The notes: generated by a model not told the origin, from the letters alone. Numbered from the stretch's first letter, positions 34,035-43,124 are shown. The stretch is DNA of 64,000 nucleotides from JACOTK01 sp963743945 (GCA_963743945.1 CAVURO010000010.1:124001-188000), one strand, 5' to 3'. A program made the numbers and translations.

Positions 34035-34874
34035 GTAACCGAGCCGCTCGAGCGCCTTCGGATGCCGCTGCCAGTCCTTGTCCACGCGGACCACCAGCTC
34101 CAGATAGGCGCCCGGCGCGAGCTGCTCACGCACCGCGGTGCCCACGGCGCGCAGCACCTCGCCCTTCTTACCGATGACCATGCCCTTCTGCGAGTCGCGC
34201 TCCACCAGGATCTCACACCGGATCAGCGGCCATTCCCATTCGGTCACCCGGGTGGCGATCGAATAGGGCATCTCCTGGCGCATCACCGCGAAGAGCTGCT
34301 CGCGCACGAGCTCTGCCACCCAGAACGCCTCCGGGACGTCGGTGATCATGTCGTCGGGATACAGCGGGGGGCCTTCGGGCATGGCGGTGATCAGACACGA
34401 GACGAGCTCGTCGACCCCCTTGCCGGTCCTGGCCGACACCGGGAAGTAGTCCGCCAGCTCGAGTTCGCTCACCCGTTGCAGCTGGGTGATCACCTGATCG
34501 GGGGTGGCGATGTCGATCTTGTTGACCACCACGATCGCGTCTCGAGGCACCCGGTCGGCGACGAACTGGTCGCCCTTGCCGAAGGGCGCCGTTGCGTCGA
34601 GGACCAACAGAACCCGGTCGACGCCGCCGAGTGAATCGGTCGCCGTGTCGTTGAGCCGAGTCCCGAGCGCGGTGCGGGGCTTGTGGATCCCGGGGGTGTC
34701 GACGAAGACGATCTGCGCATCACCCCGGTTGAGGACGCCTCGCACCTGCGTGCGCGTCGTCTGGGGCTTGTTCGAGACGATGCTCACCTTGACGCCCAGG
34801 ATGGCGTTCAGCAGCGTCGACTTGCCGCCGTTGGGCCGACCCACCAACGCCACGAAACCCGATCGCGCCGTCAC
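34032..34874 (-). CDS. era: GTPase Era
   Basis: 280 aa. Binds 16S rRNA and assists 30S maturation. G1 VGRPNGGKSTLLNA (with GGKS where most have GVGKS), G3 FVDTPGIHKP, G4 VVNKID, G5 SARTGKG; the C-terminal KH domain includes GMVIGKKGEVLRAVG. The start overlaps the upstream corC-like gene by four bases. The stop codon is inside repeat element B. Confidence 0.96.
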   Translation of the reverse strand: MTARSGFVALVGRPNGGKSTLLNAILGVKVSIVSNKPQTTRTQVRGVLNRGDAQIVFVDTPGIHKPRTALGTRLNDTATDSLGGVDRVLLVLDATAPFGKGDQFVADRVPRDAIVVVNKIDIATPDQVITQLQRVSELELADYFPVSARTGKGVDELVSCLITAMPEGPPLYPDDMITDVPEAFWVAELVREQLFAVMRQEMPYSIATRVTEWEWPLIRCEILVERDSQKGMVIGKKGEVLRAVGTAVREQLAPGAYLELVVRVDKDWQRHPKALERLGY

Positions 34875-36241
34875 GAGGGCTCCGATTCCACCGTCTCGGT
34901 TCGAGGGAGCGGCGTGATGCGGACTCGACCGATCCGCCTTCCCTGCACCCGCTCGGCTCGGAGGCGATGATCCTCGAGCTCGACGGTCTCACCCTCGGCG
35001 GCCGGATGCCCCAGCAGGTTGAGCATCAGGCCCCCCACGGTGTCCCAGTCGCCCTTGGGGAGATCGAGATGGAGCAACTCGTCCAGCTCGTCGACCGAGA
35101 GGCGGGCGTTCACCCGGACGCCGCCTCCGGCCAACGGTTCCAGCATGGGATCCTCGACGTCGAACTCGTCGACGATCTCACCCACCAACTCCTCGATCAG
35201 GTCCTCGAGCGTGACCAACCCGGCCGTGCTGCCGTACTCGTCGACGACGATCGCCATGTGATACATCCGCGACTGCATCTCCGGCAGCAACTCGGCCACC
35301 CGTTTGGTCTCGGGGACGAACTGCGCCTCACGCATCAGGCCGGCCACCGGGGCAGCCCCCGATGCCGGATCGAGCTCTGGATCGACCGCTGGATCGAGCG
35401 CTGGATCGAGCGCTGGATCGACCGCTGGATCGACCGCTGAGTCGTCGCGTCGTCCGTCTCGTGTGGCCCGCAGGAGATCCTTGGCATACACCATGCCGAC
35501 CACGTCGTCGATGCCGTCACCGCAAACCGGCACGCGGCTGTAGCCGTTGTTGACCACGGTCTCCATTGCCTCACCGACGGTCGCGTCGACCTGGATGGTC
35601 ACCATGTCGGGCCGCGGCACCATCACCTCGCGCACCACGGTGTCACCGAAGTCGATGATCGAGCGGATCAAGGCCCGCTCCTCCACCTCGAGCACATCCG
35701 CCTCCACGGCGACGTCGGCCATGGCCAGCAGTTCCTCCTCGGAGACACCGGGGCCTTCCTTGCGGCCCTTGCCCGGCAGGACCACGTTGGCCGCACCCAT
35801 GAGCAGCCGGGTGACCAGGCGGTACGGGGCGAAGTTCACCAGGCCGTTGACGACCGGCGCCACCACCAGGGCGGACTGTTCCGGGTGTTCCAGTGCAAAG
35901 GTCTTCGGCGCAGCCTCGGCCAGCACGAAGATGGCGACGATCTCCATCACGGTGGCGAGGACCAGGCCGGCTGCGCCGAAATAGGAATGGGCAACGAGAC
36001 CGAGCATCACCGCTGCGCCCAGATGACACGTCAGCACCGCGAGGAGCACGGGATTCAGCGCGCGCTGACGGTTCGCCAACAAGTGCTCCAAGCTCGCAGC
36101 GCCCCTCCGTCCCTCCTCCAGGAGCGCCTTCGCACGGGCGTGGGGCAGGCGGGTGAGACTGGTCTCGGCCATCGCCAGAAATGCCGCTGCCACCAACAGG
36201 AGCAGGGACGCGAGCAACGCGAGGACATGACCGAGCGCCAC
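34871..36241 (-). CDS. CorC/HlyC-type CNNM membrane protein with CBS domains
   Basis: 456 aa from GTG 36241, which shares its first base with the TAG of ybeY (TAGTG). DUF21/CNNM membrane domain (AAAFLAMAETSLTRLPHARA, then helices to about 200), two CBS domains (VMVPRPDMVTIQVDATVGEAMETVVNNG in parts; VDEYGSTAGLVTLEDLIEELVGEI), and a C-terminal transporter-associated domain (RVNARLSVDELDELL). Family members handle Mg2+/Co2+. Between the two CBS units, 12-bp repeats add six VDPA/LDPA tetrapeptides. Conserved neighbour of ybeY and era. Confidence 0.9.
   Translation of the reverse strand: MALGHVLALLASLLLLVAAAFLAMAETSLTRLPHARAKALLEEGRRGAASLEHLLANRQRALNPVLLAVLTCHLGAAVMLGLVAHSYFGAAGLVLATVMEIVAIFVLAEAAPKTFALEHPEQSALVVAPVVNGLVNFAPYRLVTRLLMGAANVVLPGKGRKEGPGVSEEELLAMADVAVEADVLEVEERALIRSIIDFGDTVVREVMVPRPDMVTIQVDATVGEAMETVVNNGYSRVPVCGDGIDDVVGMVYAKDLLRATRDGRRDDSAVDPAVDPALDPALDPAVDPELDPASGAAPVAGLMREAQFVPETKRVAELLPEMQSRMYHMAIVVDEYGSTAGLVTLEDLIEELVGEIVDEFDVEDPMLEPLAGGGVRVNARLSVDELDELLHLDLPKGDWDTVGGLMLNLLGHPAAEGETVELEDHRLRAERVQGRRIGRVRITPLPRTETVESEPS
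35367..35438. repeat. 12-bp tandem repeat, six copies
   Basis: GGATCGAGCGCT/GGATCGACCGCT units, 72 bp in all, encode Pro-Ala-(L/V)-Asp tetrapeptides within the CBS region of the corC-like protein. Confidence 0.9.
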
Positions 36242-36819
36242 TAGGTGCCACCATCGCTCGACATCGGTCGCTCCCCGAACGCCTCGATCAGCGCACGCTC
36301 GCGCTCCTGCATGAGCGCCGCCTCCTCGGCTTCGGCGTGATCCATGCCCAGGACGTGCAACACGCCGTGGACCACGAGGAGCGCCATCTCGCCCTCGTAG
36401 TCGCCTGCATGTTCGGGGGCATTCCGCGTGGCCACCGCCGGACACACCACGACGTCACCGAGCAGCAGTGGGAGCATGGACGGCTCTGCAGGCGGGCGGT
36501 CGGGGCCGGAGGAACCCGTGTCGGGCAGGCGACCGCCTTCGATCACCTCGTCGTCGAGAGGAAAGGCCAACACGTCGGTTGGACCCTCACCGTCCATGAA
36601 CCGGGCATTGAGGTCGGCCATCGTCGGCTCATCGACGAAGTAGAGGGACAGCTCGCAATCGCCCCGTACGCCCTCGGCGGCGAGGACCGACTCGGCCAGA
36701 CGCGTGAGCCTGGCGACGTCGACGACGTGATCGGACTGCTCGTCGGCGGCGAACACGACGGGATCGCCCTCGGGAGGGCCGCTGCGGCGCGCTCGCGTCG
36801 GTGGGCCGGGAAAGCTCAT
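36241..36819 (-). CDS. ybeY: Endoribonuclease YbeY
   Basis: 192 aa. Zinc-dependent RNase acting in 16S rRNA 3' maturation and ribosome quality control. HGVLHVLGMDH is the HX3HX5H metal motif and LNARFMDGEGPTDVLAFPLD is the family signature; the protein has an insert between them. The start overlaps phoH by four bases; the stop overlaps the corC-like start. Confidence 0.95.
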   Translation of the reverse strand: MSFPGPPTRARRSGPPEGDPVVFAADEQSDHVVDVARLTRLAESVLAAEGVRGDCELSLYFVDEPTMADLNARFMDGEGPTDVLAFPLDDEVIEGGRLPDTGSSGPDRPPAEPSMLPLLLGDVVVCPAVATRNAPEHAGDYEGEMALLVVHGVLHVLGMDHAEAEEAALMQERERALIEAFGERPMSSDGGT

Positions 36820-37817
36820 TGGGCTTTTCGTCGTCCGCTCGGCCTTCGGTTGCCGTCCCGGGATTGGGCGCGCTCGGCATCGGCCGACTCGTAGGCCCGG
36901 ACGATGTCCTGGACGATCCGATGGCGCACCACGTCCCGGTTCGTCAGGTGCACGAAGCCGAGGCCCTCGATGTCGCCCAGGATCTCCTCGAGACCCAGCA
37001 GACCGGATCGACCGTGGGGCACGTCCACCTGGGTCATGTCGCCCGTGATGACGGCCTTCGAACCGAACCCGATGCGCGTGAGGAACATCTTCATCTGCTC
37101 GGGAGTCGTGTTCTGTGCCTCGTCGAGGATGATGAAGCTTCCGTTGAGCGTTCGCCCACGCATGAAGGCGAGCGGGGCGACCTCCACGATCCCACGCTCG
37201 AGAAGACGCTGTGCGGCCTCGGGCTCGATCATGTCGTAGAGCGCGTCGAAGAGCGGACGAAGGTAGGGGTCGACCTTTGCCATGAGGTCGCCGGGGAGAA
37301 AGCCCAGGCGCTCCCCTGCCTCCACGGCGGGCCGTGTCAGGACGATGCGCTTGACCTCGTGAGACTGCAGCGACTGCACGGCGCCGGCGACCGCGAGCCA
37401 GCTCTTGCCGGTGCCCGCCGGACCGATGCCGAAGGTGACGACATTTGCGGCTATGGCATCGACGTACCGCTTCTGGCCACTGGACTTCGGCCGAACCGAC
37501 CCACCGGCCACCGACCGAAGCACCTCGGTGGTCAACACCTCCGAGGGCCTCTCGTCGAGTCGGACCATGTCGATGGCCCGCCCGACATTCGTCGTATCGA
37601 GACGTTCGCCCGCCTCCAGGAGGGCCAACAGCTCGGCGAAAACCCGCCCGACGACCTCCTGATCAGGCCCCACCACGCGGACCTCGTTGCCACGAACGTG
37701 GATATCGGTGCCAACGAAGGCTCGTTCGATGAGGTGCAGCAACTCATCGCGCTCGCCGAGAAGGCCCACCATGAAACGGTTCTCGGGTATGAGGATCTTG
37801 GCGTTGGAAGGAGTCAC
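36816..37817 (-). CDS. phoH: PhoH-like ATPase
   Basis: 333 aa. N-terminal KH-like segment (GNEVRVVGPDQEVVGRVFAEL), then P-loop VTFGIGPAGTGKSWLAVAGA, Walker B GSFIILDEAQNTTPEQMKMFLTR (as FIILDEAQN) and TGDMTQVDVPHG. Often next to ybeY and thought to act with it in RNA metabolism. Leads the tightly overlapping phoH-ybeY-corC-era set. Confidence 0.93.
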   Translation of the reverse strand: MTPSNAKILIPENRFMVGLLGERDELLHLIERAFVGTDIHVRGNEVRVVGPDQEVVGRVFAELLALLEAGERLDTTNVGRAIDMVRLDERPSEVLTTEVLRSVAGGSVRPKSSGQKRYVDAIAANVVTFGIGPAGTGKSWLAVAGAVQSLQSHEVKRIVLTRPAVEAGERLGFLPGDLMAKVDPYLRPLFDALYDMIEPEAAQRLLERGIVEVAPLAFMRGRTLNGSFIILDEAQNTTPEQMKMFLTRIGFGSKAVITGDMTQVDVPHGRSGLLGLEEILGDIEGLGFVHLTNRDVVRHRIVQDIVRAYESADAERAQSRDGNRRPSGRRKAQ

Positions 37818-37835
37818 GGGCGTTCTGGACTCAGG

Positions 37836-38186
37836 TTACCCGGGCGGCCAGGTCATCGGACGTCCCCCGATGACATGGAGGTGAAGATGGGGGACGAGGT
37901 TCCCGGCGTCGTTGCCGATGTTGAACACGAGCCGATAGCCGCTTTCGTGAATGCCCTCCGCAACAGCCACCTGCTGTGCGAGCATGACCATCTCCGCCAG
38001 GAGTTCGCCGTGATGGGCCTGGACATCGGAGGCATTGGTGATGTGATCCCGGGGAATGACAAGGACGTGAGACGGGGCGACCGGGTTGATGTCGCGAAAG
38101 GCCAGCGTTTGCCGACCGGTCGCCACGACATCAGCAGGCAGCTCCTCGGTCACGATGCGACAGAACAAGCAGTTGCTCATCCCCAT
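37836..38186 (-). CDS. HIT-family nucleotide hydrolase
   Basis: 116 aa. CLFCRIV zinc-type start, SHVLVIPRDHI and the histidine triad HLHLHVIGG. The family cleaves nucleoside phosphoramidates or adenylylated compounds. 18 bp upstream of phoH and 8 bp downstream of the LysM gene, probably one operon. Confidence 0.93.
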   Translation of the reverse strand: MGMSNCLFCRIVTEELPADVVATGRQTLAFRDINPVAPSHVLVIPRDHITNASDVQAHHGELLAEMVMLAQQVAVAEGIHESGYRLVFNIGNDAGNLVPHLHLHVIGGRPMTWPPG

Positions 38187-38194
38187 GACCGTAG

Positions 38195-39154
38195 TCAGCG
38201 CGACGAGCCGACGGGCGCAGGAACGAGCAGAACCTGATCGGTGAAGATCAGATCGGGGTTCGCCGCGTCGGCCAATCGATCACGGTTGGCGGCGATCAAG
38301 GCTGCCCAGTAGCGAGCGATGTCGGCTTCCGAAGCACGGTGGAAGCCGTGTTCGGCCATCACGGATTCGGCGATCCCCCAAAGATGATCGCCGGGCCGCA
38401 CGGTCCACTCGCTCCCACCCGTCGCCGGCGGCGTATCCTCACCCGTCACCGGCACGGACGGGTCGGCCCTGAGCACCGTCGTCGTGGGACTCGTCGTCGT
38501 CGGCACCGTCGTCGTGGGACTCGTCGTCGGCACCGTCGTCGTGGGACTCGTCGTCGGCACCGGCGCGGTGTCGACCCGGGAATCGTGAAGTCGAGCCATG
38601 ATCGGAGGCGCTACCTCGGGCGAGGTCACCTCCGGCGTCGGGACCCGGTGCGCAGTCGCCACATCGACCGTCGTTGCGCCTGCCGACGGCGATGCACCCG
38701 TCAGAACCGGACCCACCGTGGTCACCCCGAGCAAGCCCACGCCCATCATCGAACGGATGCTGCGCTGCAGGAGTGGCAGCGCCACACGCCCGACGACGCG
38801 GGCGCACAGCCCCCGAGGTCGCAGCTGCGCGGCCACGACGAGGATCGAGGAGATCAGCAGGTGGACACCCAGGCCAAGAACGATCAGACGAGCCAGGGCA
38901 AAGAAGGCGTCGAGCGCCGTTCGGCCCGACACCCATGCATACCAGGTACCCGGTTCGAGGAGATCGGGTGGCGGCGCCAATTGGGCACCGACGCCGGCGA
39001 GGCCGGTGACGATCGCGGCCAGGCCGGCGACCCAAACCACCAGAAGTGACCATTGAACCCACGCGCGAGGTGCGACCGGGGACTGGGAAGGCACGTCTTC
39101 GAATCCTCTCACAACATTTATGGTGCCATCGAGATCCATCATGGCCAAATCCAT
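38195..39154 (-). CDS. Membrane protein with Thr/Pro repeat linker and LysM-like domain
   Basis: About 319 aa from ATG 39154 (39142 or 39139 also possible). Hydrophobic helices near residues 30-60, 75-110 and 140-160, then a Thr/Pro/Ser stalk encoded partly by 24-27-bp repeats (TTSPTTTVP), then a C-terminal LysM-type domain WTVRPGDHLWGIAESVMAEHG ... ANRDRLADAANPDLIFTDQVLLVP. This layout suits a protein anchored in the membrane with its LysM outside on peptidoglycan. Divergent from the EAL-HDOD gene. Confidence 0.72.
   Translation of the reverse strand: MDLAMMDLDGTINVVRGFEDVPSQSPVAPRAWVQWSLLVVWVAGLAAIVTGLAGVGAQLAPPPDLLEPGTWYAWVSGRTALDAFFALARLIVLGLGVHLLISSILVVAAQLRPRGLCARVVGRVALPLLQRSIRSMMGVGLLGVTTVGPVLTGASPSAGATTVDVATAHRVPTPEVTSPEVAPPIMARLHDSRVDTAPVPTTSPTTTVPTTSPTTTVPTTTSPTTTVLRADPSVPVTGEDTPPATGGSEWTVRPGDHLWGIAESVMAEHGFHRASEADIARYWAALIAANRDRLADAANPDLIFTDQVLLVPAPVGSSR
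38473..38560. repeat. 24-27-bp tandem repeat encoding TTSPTTTVP
   Basis: About three imperfect units containing CACCGTCGTCGTGGGACTCG build the Thr/Pro stalk of the LysM protein. Confidence 0.8.
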
Positions 39155-39194
39155 GTCATTCCATGATGGACGGCCCGGTACCGACCTGTCTGGA

Positions 39195-39213
39195 CCGGTT
39201 CGCACCGAACCGG
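39195..39213. promoter_or_regulatory. 19-bp palindrome in the divergent LysM / EAL-HDOD intergenic region
   Basis: CCGGTTCG-CAC-CGAACCGG, perfect 8-bp arms, lies 53 bp before the EAL-HDOD start and 40 bp before the LysM start. It could be an operator for a dimeric regulator serving both genes. No known consensus is matched. Confidence 0.45.
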
Positions 39214-39266
39214 CGGAAAAATGCCTCAGATACGTCCCGACGATGCCGATCGGGCCCCACAACGCT

Positions 39267-40502
39267 ATGGACAACGCCCTCTATCTCGCCCGGCAACCTG
39301 TGATCAATCGCTCGGGCGATGTCATCGGCTACGAGCTGCTGTACCGCGACAGCGCAGCGAACAGGGCGTCGTTCATCGACCCGGACGACGCCACTCGGGA
39401 GGTGGTGAGCGTGGCGTTCTCCAACATGGGCCTGCGCCGCCTCACGGGTGATCTTCCCGCCTTCATCAATGTGACCGGGGCGTTCCTGGCCAACGGCCTG
39501 CACCGCTCGATGCCCCGTGAACGAGTCGTGCTGGAACTGCTGGAGACCGAGATCGTCACCCCCGAGCTGGTCGACGTCCTGCACACCGTGAAGGCCGAGG
39601 GCTATCGGCTTGCCCTGGACGACTTCTCGCTCACATTCGCGCATGACGACCTCGTCGAGTTGGCGAACATCGTCAAGGTCGACCTGATGCAGTGCCCGCC
39701 CGGGCGCCTCAAGGACCTGGTTTCCCACCTCCAGGGCCGGGGCCCGCTCCTGTTGGCCGAAAAGGTGGAGACCGCTTCGATGTTCGTGGAATGCCACGAT
39801 CTCGGCTTCGACCTGTTTCAGGGATATCTGGTTTCGCGTCCCCAGGTCATGGAGGGCAGACGCGTCACGGCCAACCGACTCGCCACGTTGCATCTCGCGT
39901 CGCAACTCGACCGGCCCAACGTGACCTTCCGCGAGCTCGATGCCGCCATCAGCACGGACATCGGCCTCACGTATCGCACCTTGACCCTGGTCAACTCCGC
40001 CGCCACCGGACTGCCCTCCAAGGTCCAGGGCGTGCGTCAGGCGCTCGTCATGCTCGGCCTGGACAAGGTTCGGGAGATCCTCCTGATGCTTGCGCTGAGC
40101 GACATCGACAACGAGTGCTCCGAGCTCACCGTCATCTCACTCATTCGTGCAAAGACCTGCGAACAACTGGCCCGCTCCCATGGGGTGAGCCCGATGTCGG
40201 CCTTCACCGTCGGGATGCTCTCGCTCCTCGATTCCCTGCTCGACGCCCCGATGGCGTCGATCATCGATCACCTTTCGCTCAGCGACGAGGTGGCCCAGGC
40301 CCTGATCCATCGGTCCGGCCGTCTCGGTCAACTGCTCGACGCCGCCATCGCCTACGAGCACGGCGATCTTGCAGGCGTGGAGGAAGGCGCCATCTCCCTC
40401 CAGCCGATGGCAGACGCCTACCTCGTTGCCGTCGCCTGGGCCGAAGATCTCCGCTCAACGCTGAAGTCGCCGGAAAGTGTTAAGGCCGGCTCAGCGTCGT
40501 GA
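39267..40502 (+). CDS. EAL-HDOD signalling protein (degenerate EAL), copy 1
   Basis: 411 aa from ATG 39267. The N-terminal EAL-like domain begins LYLARQPVINRSGDVIGYELLYRD: the EAL triplet is ELL, and the loop 6 DDFGTG is DDFSLT, so phosphodiesterase activity is not expected. FDLFQGYLVSRPQ ends the domain. The HDOD domain follows (ISTDIGLTYRTLTLVNSA, IREILL-type helices, FTVGMLSLLDSLLDAPM) without HD metal residues. Such YuxH-like proteins act by protein contact, sometimes binding c-di-GMP. ATG choice is set by the family N-terminus. Followed 16 bp later by a paralogue. Confidence 0.88.
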   Translation: MDNALYLARQPVINRSGDVIGYELLYRDSAANRASFIDPDDATREVVSVAFSNMGLRRLTGDLPAFINVTGAFLANGLHRSMPRERVVLELLETEIVTPELVDVLHTVKAEGYRLALDDFSLTFAHDDLVELANIVKVDLMQCPPGRLKDLVSHLQGRGPLLLAEKVETASMFVECHDLGFDLFQGYLVSRPQVMEGRRVTANRLATLHLASQLDRPNVTFRELDAAISTDIGLTYRTLTLVNSAATGLPSKVQGVRQALVMLGLDKVREILLMLALSDIDNECSELTVISLIRAKTCEQLARSHGVSPMSAFTVGMLSLLDSLLDAPMASIIDHLSLSDEVAQALIHRSGRLGQLLDAAIAYEHGDLAGVEEGAISLQPMADAYLVAVAWAEDLRSTLKSPESVKAGSAS

Positions 40503-40518
40503 CGATAGATCCAGCACT

Positions 40519-41727
40519 GTGAGCGAACGCATCTTTCTCGGAAGACAACCCATCTTCGATCGTGTCCGCAACGTCATCGGCTACGAACTGCTCTATCGCG
40601 ACAGCATGTCGAATGCAGCGAACTTCGAGGACGCGGACGATGCCACACGCCAGGTTGCCTCCAACGCACTGGTGGAGATGGGTATCGACCAGTTGACGAG
40701 CGGCGGCCTCGCCTTCATCAACGTCACGCGCTCGTTCCTGCTCGACGGCCTGTATCGAGCGCTCCCACCTCATCGTGTCGTTCTCGAGCTGCTCGAGAAC
40801 GAACAGGTGGACGACCTGTTGTTGAACAAGTTGCTCGACATCCACCGGGAGGGTTACCGCTTCGCCCTCGACGACTTCTCGTTGAACAGCCTGCACAACG
40901 GCCTCGTCGAGCAGTCGGCGATCGTCAAGGTCGACCTGCCCCTGTGTCCACCGAAGGACCTGAGCGGTCTCGTGGATCGTCTCAAGGCAAGGGGCGCCCT
41001 CCTGTTGGCGGAGAAGGTCGAAACCCCGGAGGACTACGCGATCTGCCATGCCCTGGGCTTCGATCTCTTCCAGGGCTACTTCTTCACCAGGCCACAGATC
41101 CTCTCCTCGCATCGAATCACCAGCAATCGCCTTGCGGTTCTCCAACTGCTGGTGGAGCTGAGCTCACCCTCGAGCGACATCGAACATCTGGGTGACATCA
41201 TCAGCCAAGATGTGGGGTTGACGTACCGGACCCTTCGTCTGGCGAACTCCGGCTTCTTCTCGCTGCCCAAACAGGTGCAGGACATTCGAGAGGCGCTGGT
41301 CCTGCTCGGCCTCAACGCGGTCAACAACCTCGCCGTGTTGGTCGCCTTCACGACCATCGACAACAAGCCCCATGAGCTGACGACCGTGGCGCTCATTCGA
41401 GGCAAGATGGCCGAGCAACTCGCCGACCAGCTCAACCTCGATCGCCGTGCGTCGTTCACCGTGGGCATGCTGTCGGTGCTCGATGCGCTGTTGGACGCAC
41501 CCATGGCCACCCTCGTCGAGCAGCTCCCCCTCACTGCAGAGGTGCGGGCCGCCCTTGTCCACCGCAGTGGCGAGTTGGGCACGTTGCTGGACGCAGTCGT
41601 CGCCTACGAGCACGGCGAGCCCGAGAAGGCGGACGATCTGGCCATACCCGCCGAGCTCACGGCACGGACCTACGTGCAATCGGTGATCTGGGCAGAGGAT
41701 CTCTGCAACACCTCCGTCAAGGCGTAG
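40519..41727 (+). CDS. EAL-HDOD signalling protein (degenerate EAL), copy 2
   Basis: 402 aa from GTG 40519. It aligns along its whole length with the preceding gene (IFLGRQPIFDRVRNVIGYELLYRD, FALDDFSLNSLHNGLVEQSA, FDLFQGYFFTRPQIL, ISQDVGLTYRTLRLANSGFF, FTVGMLSVLDALLDAPMATL), so the pair arose by tandem duplication. The same catalytic residues are missing. Both probably share the promoter before copy 1. Copies have diverged widely, suggesting different partners. Confidence 0.88.
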   Translation: MSERIFLGRQPIFDRVRNVIGYELLYRDSMSNAANFEDADDATRQVASNALVEMGIDQLTSGGLAFINVTRSFLLDGLYRALPPHRVVLELLENEQVDDLLLNKLLDIHREGYRFALDDFSLNSLHNGLVEQSAIVKVDLPLCPPKDLSGLVDRLKARGALLLAEKVETPEDYAICHALGFDLFQGYFFTRPQILSSHRITSNRLAVLQLLVELSSPSSDIEHLGDIISQDVGLTYRTLRLANSGFFSLPKQVQDIREALVLLGLNAVNNLAVLVAFTTIDNKPHELTTVALIRGKMAEQLADQLNLDRRASFTVGMLSVLDALLDAPMATLVEQLPLTAEVRAALVHRSGELGTLLDAVVAYEHGEPEKADDLAIPAELTARTYVQSVIWAEDLCNTSVKA

Positions 41728-41763
41728 CCATCGGGCGTGCAGCTCGGCTCGGGGCGCTTCCAC

Positions 41764-41843
41764 CAGCTCCTCCCGTCAGCTCCTCCCGTCAGCTCCTCCC
41801 GTCAGCTCCTCCGGCCCCCTCAGGTCGGCCCCCTCAGGTCGGC
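41764..41843. repeat. 13-bp and 14-bp tandem repeats in a convergent intergenic gap
   Basis: CAGCTCCTCCCGT occurs three to four times (41764-41815), then GCCCCCTCAGGTCG twice (to 41843). They separate the EAL-HDOD and pseudokinase genes. Unit lengths are not multiples of three, fitting non-coding DNA. Confidence 0.85.
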
Positions 41844-41849
41844 CCACCG

Positions 41850-43124
41850 TCACGGAAGGACCACGTGGTGCGCTCCCTCGGCGTCGGTCACCTCGATGGC
41901 GTCGTGGTCACCAGGTTCATGCTCGATGACCGTCGCTGTTCGCGCCCGGGCGATCGGCTGGGTCGCAACGCGCTCCGCCGGCAGCTGCTCGCCGTCTCGG
42001 GCCCAACCCCGAAAGATCCAGACCTCTCCCGTGGTGGATCGCACAAGGCCCGGGGTCGCCGTGCCGTCGCCGTCCCAGTCGCCGATCACCACAAGGTCGC
42101 CCTCTGCGCCGATGCGCCATGACACACCGCCGGCCTGTGCAACGCCTCCTTCCAACCGGATCGGCTCGACACAGCCGTCGCCGTCCACGTCGGCGAGGAG
42201 GCGGGTCGACGACATCCGGGGACCGCAGTCGTCGGCGCCCACGGGCGTACCCGCGGAGAGGGAGGCGGGAGCCTCCGATGTGCCCAACTCGTGGAACACC
42301 CCGACCATCCCGACCACCATGCCGACGAGCAACGCCGCGACACCCGCCAGGCGCAATGGAGCACCGCTGATCGTCGACCGATCGAACCCGCGCCAACCGG
42401 AGACGGCGCGTCGGGGCCCGCTCCGGCGCGCCGTGCGCTTTCCGTGGATCGCTCGGCCCAGGAGAACCGTGGCCGGCATGTTCCCGGGACCCGGCACCGC
42501 CTCGAGCGGGGCCAGGGCACGAAACGCTCCGGCCATCGTCCCCATGGAGAGCGAGGCACCTGCGGACAGACCCGAGGGTGTTTCGGGGGGCACCCGCCGA
42601 GCCACCGCGCGCAGTTGACGAGCCAGGGCGCCCGTCGACTCACCCAGCAACTCGATCACCAGCATCGCCACGCCCAAAACGTCGTCACGCACGGCCCTGT
42701 CGTGCGACGTCGCGCCCGAGGTCGCGCCGCCGATCATTGCTGCCTCGGCCCATCCGCACAGGACAGGCGAGACCGATGTCGGCGCAAGCACATGTTCTGC
42801 GCTGACACGACCGTGGACCAGCCCACGGTCATGCGCTGATGCCAAGGTCTCACAAAGCGTCGCCGCCACGTTTGCCACGACCTCCGGGTCCACTCGGCCG
42901 CGGCATGCCAACTCGGCCAGCGACCCGCCGCCGACGAAACAGGTGACCAATGCGGCCCCACCGGCATCCGAACGGAACTCGACCATCTCCACCACGCCCT
43001 GACCCGCAGCGTGCGCCAACATCTCGGCCTCGCGCGCCAGGCGAGCTGCCGATGCACCGGAAGAGGCCCGCTTGATGAAGACCGCCCGTTGATCCACGGT
43101 CGCGACGTGGGTCGTGACTGACAT
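41850..43124 (-). CDS. Membrane pseudokinase with extracellular VCBS/FG-GAP-like domain
   Basis: 424 aa from ATG 43124. The N-terminal protein-kinase-like fold (AVFIKRASSGASAARLAREAEML, VTCFVGGGSLAEL) has the catalytic loop HGRVSAEHVL instead of HRDxxxxN, and no DFG (VLCGWAEA), so phosphotransfer is unlikely. One membrane helix (LAGVAALLVGMVVGMVGVF), then an outer domain with Asp-rich turns LLADVDGDGCVEPIRL and VVIGDWDGDGTATPGLV, as in calcium-binding FG-GAP/VCBS repeats. Divergent from the pilus-side genes by 107 bp of AT-richer DNA. Inference: it senses an outside ligand and regulates by binding. Confidence 0.7.
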   Translation of the reverse strand: MSVTTHVATVDQRAVFIKRASSGASAARLAREAEMLAHAAGQGVVEMVEFRSDAGGAALVTCFVGGGSLAELACRGRVDPEVVANVAATLCETLASAHDRGLVHGRVSAEHVLAPTSVSPVLCGWAEAAMIGGATSGATSHDRAVRDDVLGVAMLVIELLGESTGALARQLRAVARRVPPETPSGLSAGASLSMGTMAGAFRALAPLEAVPGPGNMPATVLLGRAIHGKRTARRSGPRRAVSGWRGFDRSTISGAPLRLAGVAALLVGMVVGMVGVFHELGTSEAPASLSAGTPVGADDCGPRMSSTRLLADVDGDGCVEPIRLEGGVAQAGGVSWRIGAEGDLVVIGDWDGDGTATPGLVRSTTGEVWIFRGWARDGEQLPAERVATQPIARARTATVIEHEPGDHDAIEVTDAEGAHHVVLP

